A stretch of DNA of 64,000 nucleotides, from NCBI GenBank assembly GCA_014607495.2, contig CP053153.1, forward strand, positions 3,720,001 to 3,784,000, in the 5' to 3' direction. Position 1 is the stretch's first letter; every line of letters begins with the position of its first letter. The notes beneath the pieces were generated by a model, which had not been told where the DNA came from, ran no database searches, and was given only the letters and a program-made list of their open reading frames with translations. Of the stretch, positions 58,569 to 64,000 are shown in pieces. The stretch comes from Carposina sasakii (taxonomy: Eukaryota > Arthropoda > Insecta > Lepidoptera > Carposinidae). Both the position numbers and the translations under genes were made by a program.

Positions 58569-58583
58569 GTTCTGAGACTAGGG
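58569..58583 (-). repeat. piggyBac right terminal inverted repeat
   Basis: GGTTCTGAGACTAGGG at the right end, abutting the second TTAA. The first 11 terminal bases are identical to the left end. Confidence 0.92.
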
Positions 58584-59139
58584 TTAATACTTTTTTATAA
58601 ATTCTCTTTTATCACCTGCATTCCCAGGCAAGCCCATATGATTGGTTTTGTAATTAAAATATCTTACCTATGATATCAATTTCGATTGGTTAACAGATCG
58701 GTGTAGTTACCTATATTGACTTACCTATTCACGATTCACATCCTTGCTAGGTAGCCATGCACAGAAATAAGTAGGCAAGCCTACCTAGGCATACTCTGTG
58801 TGTTAAAAACTATCAGTTGAGATAAAACTCATTCGGTTATCATAAGAGTGAAGTTGATGAAAGAAAATTGATTAAAATAAAAATAGCTATCAACACTTTT
58901 CGATAGGCAAGTCATCATAGGCATATTTTTTATAAATTATAACTGATAAAAAATATATCTGATTGAGTTATCAGATCGGTGAAGGTCGATCTTCCACGTC
59001 TCTTAGACTATTAGATTTGACAGTTCAATTAGCTTTGAAAAAAGTAGCTTTGGTTTCCTAGTATAGCGGTACTGTTATATAGTGCCCGCGAAGAAATATT
59101 TCACATGTCGGTACCGAGATAAAATAATTCATTGTGCCC

Positions 59140-59278
59140 AGAAATCGGCGGCAGGTTCACCCCTCACCACATGGGACGTAAACTAGTGAAAAGTGGATGT
59201 GTGAATTGCACACTTCTGCCCAACCTCTTTGGAGGATAATGTGCGTGACTATATGTACCGTATATATGTATGTATATT
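59140..59278 (+). mobile_element. Repeat family B copy, 3' part
   Basis: AAATCGGCGGCAGGTTCACC, CACTTCTGCCCAACCTCTTT, GGAGGATAATGTGCGTGAC and TATATGTATGTATA. Confidence 0.7.
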
Positions 59279-59420
59279 ACGCCACCATTAGCCTATGGAA
59301 CCATATCGGCGACATAATTTATTAGATTTTATGAAAAGGCTATGACAAATCCAAAATTAAGCGCTATGCGTGATAAAAATAATTAAATTTCGGTAATTAT
59401 AAGTTTCGGTTTTACATTAA

Positions 59421-59598
59421 AGCCTCGAACACACCGGATGCGTATGCGTACACGTAAGTGTAGACGTACACGTACCTCTGAGTTGTAATGTAAGGAACTG
59501 TATAGGCACGGGCAGACCGGATGCGTATGCGTAGACGTAAGCATAGACGTCAAGCGGTGACAGTTCCATACATTAATCTCAGAGGTGTGCTCGAGGCT
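59421..59598. mobile_element. Short inverted-repeat MITE rich in CGTA
   Basis: AGCCTCGAACACACC at the left and GGTGTGCTCGAGGCT at the right, with an inner inverted pair (CTCTGAGTTGTAATGTAAGG / CATACATTAATCTCAGAG). The middle carries repeated GCGTA-ACGTA motifs. Confidence 0.75.
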
Positions 59599-59609
59599 AA
59601 AAATACCAA

Positions 59610-60800
59610 TAGGTACTCTGAATATAAACTCGGGCATTTCCATATAATAAGTCACTTTACAGTACAGAGCAAAGTTATTCCGTCTCAATGCCGCATTTTC
59701 AAATATCAGAGGTGACGTAATGGAAAAAATATTGTTACCAAAATGTTAAGTCCACCAAAAACCACACATTATTCTTTCGATAACGCCTGGCTTAAATATA
59801 AAGGCTTGATTGAGATAACTTGCCTGTTTTATGATAAAATATTTCCAACAAAACCCCTACCGCTGATACCAGTCAACTGATAAATGATATGTTAATGAAG
59901 GTTCCAACATTTAACCAAAGGGGGAAAATGGTCCACTAGAGAGAAACTGTCCACAATACGAGTATTTGAGACATAAAATCAAATATTCATTTTTACCCAC
60001 CTGCACCGAAGGTCTCCGCGTTATGTTTTCCTGGATTAATTACTCGGTGCGGGCGAGCCATTTTTCTCGTCATAAGCTTTGAATTATAGGATTTTAATTA
60101 TCAAAAAATTTTGGAGTTTTATTATTACAAATCTTTTCTATAAATTGCTAATCCCTGGGAATTGAAACGTAGTAATTTCATCAAAATTGCTTCACTCCAA
60201 GTCTTTACAGCACTCGAAATGCTTTTAAAATCGACCTTACACATAACCAATAGCAATTAGTTCCATGTCTTATTGACATACATAATCCTGAACTAACTAT
60301 AGAATTATACAGCCTTGAAAAAATAATATATTTTGATTTTGAGTCTTACATAGACCGTTGTTTGTATTGAAACATTGTAACAGTATTTCGCGTAGCAACG
60401 TTTTAAAAAATCCACCTTCGACTCAGAGATACGTATAATTTGTTCCCGGAATTTCCACAAATTTATACAAACCATTTGCATACTTTTATTACTTTTCCTC
60501 AATAACATGTAATTAATTTATTTGTGTCTTCAAAACAGCTTTGTATAACGATATTTCTAGGTAATTTAGATGCGAGACGCGGGTATATCATCAGAGGTCT
60601 TGTGTTGGAGACTACACTGAATTCATAAATAGAGTTGATTGAACACACGAGTGTTGGTGGTGACAGGCTGTATGTATATGTGTTGTGTTCTATACCTTGT
60701 CTACGAGTACCATGTCTAAAACGTACCAGTAAATATAAGCTATGATTGTGTTTATGAAGGGCATACAATTTGAATTTTTACAGGTAGATGGCGCTACATT
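59610..60800. other. No gene seen
   Basis: AT-rich spacer. Confidence 0.5.
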
Positions 60801-60806
60801 TTTATA

Positions 60807-61318
60807 CAGGGTACTTTTGTCGTCAACATTCCCGAAAACTACGGAATCTCCTCATCATCACGATCATTTTTCTCCATGGAAGCATACCTGGAAAGTGTCT
60901 GGTTCCCAAGATATTAGGGTCCAAAGTATAACACAATAGTATAAAGTAAGGGTACCTTGATCCCGCAGACAATCTGTTTTAACAGTTTTGTGGGATTTCA
61001 ATTTAGAAATAAGTTTTGCACTGTATTTATAATAAAAAATATTTAAAAAGTTGAATAAATAGACTGCGTTTTCCTGCATAAATGCGCGCGTAGCAAGATT
61101 TTTTCATGAGAAATAATTATAATTAATATCTGTCTATGAAAAAACTAGCATAAACACTGGACCCTACAAATATTTTTTATAAAAAATTATATATATAATA
61201 AAAAATAAAATAATATAATTAAAAAAATTTAACAAAAAAAATTACATCGTTTCCCAGCATTTTTTGGCATAAAAATAAACGTACCCTTCGTTAAGGATGG
61301 CAACGAAAAAACATCGTG
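60807..61318. mobile_element. TA-flanked repeat, family F, longer copy
   Basis: CAGGGTACTTTTGTCGTCAAC to GGCAACGAAAAAACATCGTG, TA on both sides. Shares GGAATCTCCTCATCATCACG and CAAGATATTAGGGTCCAAAG with 25104-25475 but has an extra block of about 130 bp at 60928-61048. Confidence 0.75.
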
Positions 61319-61321
61319 TAT

Positions 61322-61425
61322 AATACTAATGGACGACCGCGACTCCGTCCGCGTGGACTGCAGAAAAAAGGAAAAAGTCGAAATTTTCCGGGATATTTCA
61401 TTTAAGTCGGTTCAGTAGTACGTAT
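61322..61425 (+). repeat. LINE 3' UTR fragment
   Basis: CTAATGGACGACCGCGACTCC then GTCCGCGTGGACTGCAG and GTCGAAATTTTCCGGGATAT. Confidence 0.6.
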
Positions 61426-62376
61426 AGTGATTTAGTCGGGCATAAACCAATTATTCCTGTCACTAGAGTCGGTTTCGCTTCGTACCTAATTGTGATGCCG
61501 ACATTCCTCCAACAGATAAATGTACCAATCCATTCACGTCGAAAACAATTACAAACAATTTAACTCTTCCAGAAGGAAAGGGAACAACTAAAGTGCTCAA
61601 AATACAAACCACTCTTGAACGATTAATACCTTTCAATGGCGAATCTCCAACAAAATATCTTTATTTATACAATTACATAGTTAGGTCATGCCAAACTTGA
61701 AGATTTTATTCATGTGTAAAGTTGATAATTTATTTATTCGACAAAATAAATAAATTGCAATTTTGTGTTATTTTTCTACCGAATATGTGGCTATCGGTAA
61801 GCAAAACTGCTAACGAACGACTACTGGTGAAAAAATGCTGCGCTGTGTAGACTATCATACGCTTAGGCGTGCTTTGGCAGCTGTAATGCGATCCATAACC
61901 GACCGACTTACTTGCTTATTCTTATGACAATAATCCGATCTGTAAAATGATAAACAGGTGTAATTATATAGGTATTCCACACATTTTAAAGTTTTCGAGA
62001 TAAACGTATTCAACTTAAGATGCGGCATTTTTTTATAGAAGAGCTTTTATACTCAAAGTTAATCTGGAATCCAGACTTTTATAAAGAAATTCCCAGTGAC
62101 ATGTTTTAAATTTTCGCCGAAAGTTGGAAAACTCTATTACTCGAGACTCAACGCAGTTGTAATGTGATCAGAACAGATAAGAATGGACATTAAATTGTGT
62201 TGTTTTTGTATAATGATATAATTTTATAATAATATAATTTAATAATATAATTTAATAATATAATATAATTATACTAACATAGTTTTCTTAAGTCTATTAT
62301 TACTAACCTACGAGTATTATGGATTACTTATTGACTGAAATAAATAATTTATTATTAATTTTATAGATACTAACGG

Positions 62377-63353
62377 CGATTCTGGCAGGCACAATTTATT
62401 CTTAAACGTAAAAATTTAGTTTTAAGCATGTCAAAAGTTATTCTGGCACCTGGCAGTCACTTTTCTGACAGGTGGCAACTAAAATTAATTTAAATTGACG
62501 TTTCAACTTTTTTTTCAATTCACTTTAGGTTTATGCGTAAATGCTATTCTTGTGGTCAAGTTTTTGACATTAGAAGCGTAAAATTACTTAAGTTTATGAG
62601 GCATCTAAAACTTGGCATTTAAAATATACTTAAAAATAAAGGTGACTTTTTGGAGTCGTCAGCGCTTCAGCGAACATGATATGTTGTTAAAACGTAAGGT
62701 TATTATAATAACCGTTGTTAGAGAGGCACCAGAATGGTAAAAAGACGACAAAATAATCCAGTGATTATCCACTCTTACAAGAACTCCTGTGCTAGTTTAT
62801 TTTATTTATTTTGATGTTTTAAGAACATTAGACCCGTTTCCAATGTTTTCTACAAAGTTTCGGTTCATTACTATCCCTCATAATCTGATAATTTTTTTTG
62901 AAGACATGGACATGGACGCATAGTCCGTAGATTTCTTTGCCTTTCTTTCGGGATGAAATAAAAGTTTTTTTTTATCATTCATTTTTCGCTCTTTCGTTCA
63001 CTCTTTTCTTTTTTTGACAGCATATACTGGCAACACAGATTATTAAATTTAGAAGTGTGGGCTTTTTAGGTTTAGGATAAAATGTGCGGTCAGAATAGCT
63101 TTAGCGACTAAAATTAAAAATTCAAACAACAATTTTATTGTTTTAAGCAGAAATGATAGGTTTTATCGTGATTTAAATGATGTCATGATGTTCCTTTTTT
63201 AAAGTAGAATATCTTAGGCGTGGTTTTTCTCCAATTTGATCAAAATACATGAATTTACGCTTACAGTGAATTTAAATTTACTAAATTTATACTCATTTTA
63301 AATTTAGACATTTTTACGTAAATTTAGGTTTAAGTGTGTGACTGCCGGAATCG
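62377..63353. mobile_element. Candidate inverted-repeat element, about 0.98 kb
   Basis: Left end CGATTCTGGCAGGCACA and reversed right end CGATTCCGGCAGTCACA. Subterminal CTTAAAC-TAAAATTTA and ACGTAAAAAT blocks are present on both sides. A 16-bp palindrome GGTTATTATAATAACC lies at 62699-62714. No coding frame. Confidence 0.45.
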
Positions 63354-63628
63354 ACCACACTATCTGCTTAGGTCTTACTTAAAATTCGTGTAACGTTTTC
63401 TGCTTCGTTTTTTTTTTCTAAACTACATTAAAGTGTAACCCCAACTAATATTTTACATTGGAAAGTAAGTTTGTTGGTCTGTTTATTACTTTTTCATACC
63501 AAAACTACTAAAGTGCTTTAAATTAATTTTAGTATGTACACAAATAGTCAAGTGTAAGGTTTCATGTATTTATTGGGAATGTTGGTCATTTAGACTGGCA
63601 ACATTATTTTTTTTAAAAGAAAACAAAA

Positions 63629-63781
63629 TGTCAGTTGTTAAAGCGCGGGAACTCAGCGGGTGGTTTTTTCGAGAAGTCGAAGTGAGCGGACGTAGTTTTG
63701 TCTAGAGTCTAGATTATACATAATAATATAATAAAGCGTTATATTACACTGTAGTGTGATTGTTTTACTGAGATATTTACA
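63629..63781 (+). repeat. Possible short LTR (153 bp) at the window edge
   Basis: TGTCAGTTGTTAAAGCGCGG to GAGATATTTACA, TG...CA ends, with AATAAA inside and CTCAGAAGCGGGACG immediately after, which could act as a primer site of a copia-like element. No gag frame follows before the window ends. Confidence 0.3.
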
Positions 63782-64000
63782 TCTCAGAAGCGGGACGCTG
63801 AACAAAAACTGTAAGTACACGCCTACAATTTACTACTACTTAAACAGTAATGATTTATGATCTTCAATAATTAGTTATTATGATAAGTAATAAATTGGGG
63901 AATAGATTAAAGAACAACTGATTGTTATGTACCCGCAATTATTACTTCTTTAGAGTAAAGAACCTAATTTATGATAAAAAAAAGTGAGTGTGTAACTTGC

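Larger units (their letters stand above)
56092..58583 (+). mobile_element. Complete piggyBac transposon, 2492 bp
   Basis: Flanked by TTAA on both sides (56088-56091 and 58584-58587), the target duplication diagnostic of the piggyBac superfamily. Ends are CCCTAGTCTCA at the left and TGAGACTAGGG at the right, and similarity extends to about 15 bp. An 18-bp subterminal repeat (GAGGCGTATGGTTATGAT) occurs at 56280-56297 and 58532-58549 in the same orientation. Carries one uninterrupted transposase gene and a possible AATAAA at 58386-58391. Its length is close to the 2.47-kb T. ni element. It lies inside an older inverted-repeat element. Confidence 0.96.
55899..59014. mobile_element. Older long-inverted-repeat element split by the piggyBac insertion
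   Basis: The left arm (about 55899-56087) and the right arm (about 58878-59014) are inverted copies. Both contain GATCGACCTTCACCGATCTGATA and GACTTGCCTATCGAAAAGTG in matching order when one is reverse-complemented. The unpaired centre is 58588-58877. Removing the piggyBac and one TTAA would rejoin an element of about 620 bp. No target duplication or superfamily could be fixed. Confidence 0.75.

Noticed and set aside
62216..62280. AT-only run as a replication origin or scaffold site
   Set aside because: Simple AATATAATTTAAT repeats are expected in this AT-rich genome, and no other signal supports a role.

Overview
The window is nuclear DNA of an insect, most likely a lepidopteran (moth or butterfly). 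The reasons are a spliced neuropeptide receptor gene with GT-AG introns, AT-rich spacer, a piggyBac element closely resembling the one from Trichoplusia ni, and many repeats of types familiar from lepidopteran genomes: retroposons with TATG tails, a tRNA-headed SINE, short TA-flanked inverted-repeat elements and broken LINE ends. No bacterial-type operon, rRNA gene, functional tRNA gene or CRISPR array was seen.

The one clear host gene occupies 9513-27586 on the minus strand. Ten coding exons assemble with consistent splice phases into a 425-residue class A GPCR, called here a crustacean cardioactive peptide receptor (CCAPR). Its introns are full of mobile-element debris. Its DRY and NPxxY motifs both carry Cys in place of Tyr. 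The C-terminus can be read in two ways. The intron before the last exon holds a 25-bp tandem array whose unit matches the 3' end of tRNA-Lys including CCA, which is the sequence complementary to a retroelement primer-binding site.

Region by region: 1-9500 is intergenic, with a RTE-like LINE scrap, a hAT MITE with a perfect 8-bp target duplication, a retroposon carrying a nested MITE, TA-flanked MITEs and a tRNA-derived SINE. 9500-27600 is the receptor gene. 27600-35200 is repeats, including two long-inverted-repeat elements arranged head to head and a perfect 17-bp hairpin. 35200-37400 holds a short non-autonomous LTR retrotransposon with one complete LTR (516 bp) and one rearranged LTR. 37400-55900 is intergenic repeats, with several retroposon copies that have exact target duplications, LINE C-terminal pseudogenes and a Harbinger-type MITE. 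55900-59015 is an inverted-repeat element into which a complete piggyBac transposon (56092-58583, flanked by TTAA) has inserted. The rest is further MITEs and, at the right edge, a possible short LTR.

The host gene and the mobile elements show no functional link. The piggyBac transposase is the only other long intact reading frame. The most informative observations are the intact nested piggyBac, the tRNA-Lys-like minisatellite, the receptor motif changes, and the three unrelated repeat families that share one 3' tail.
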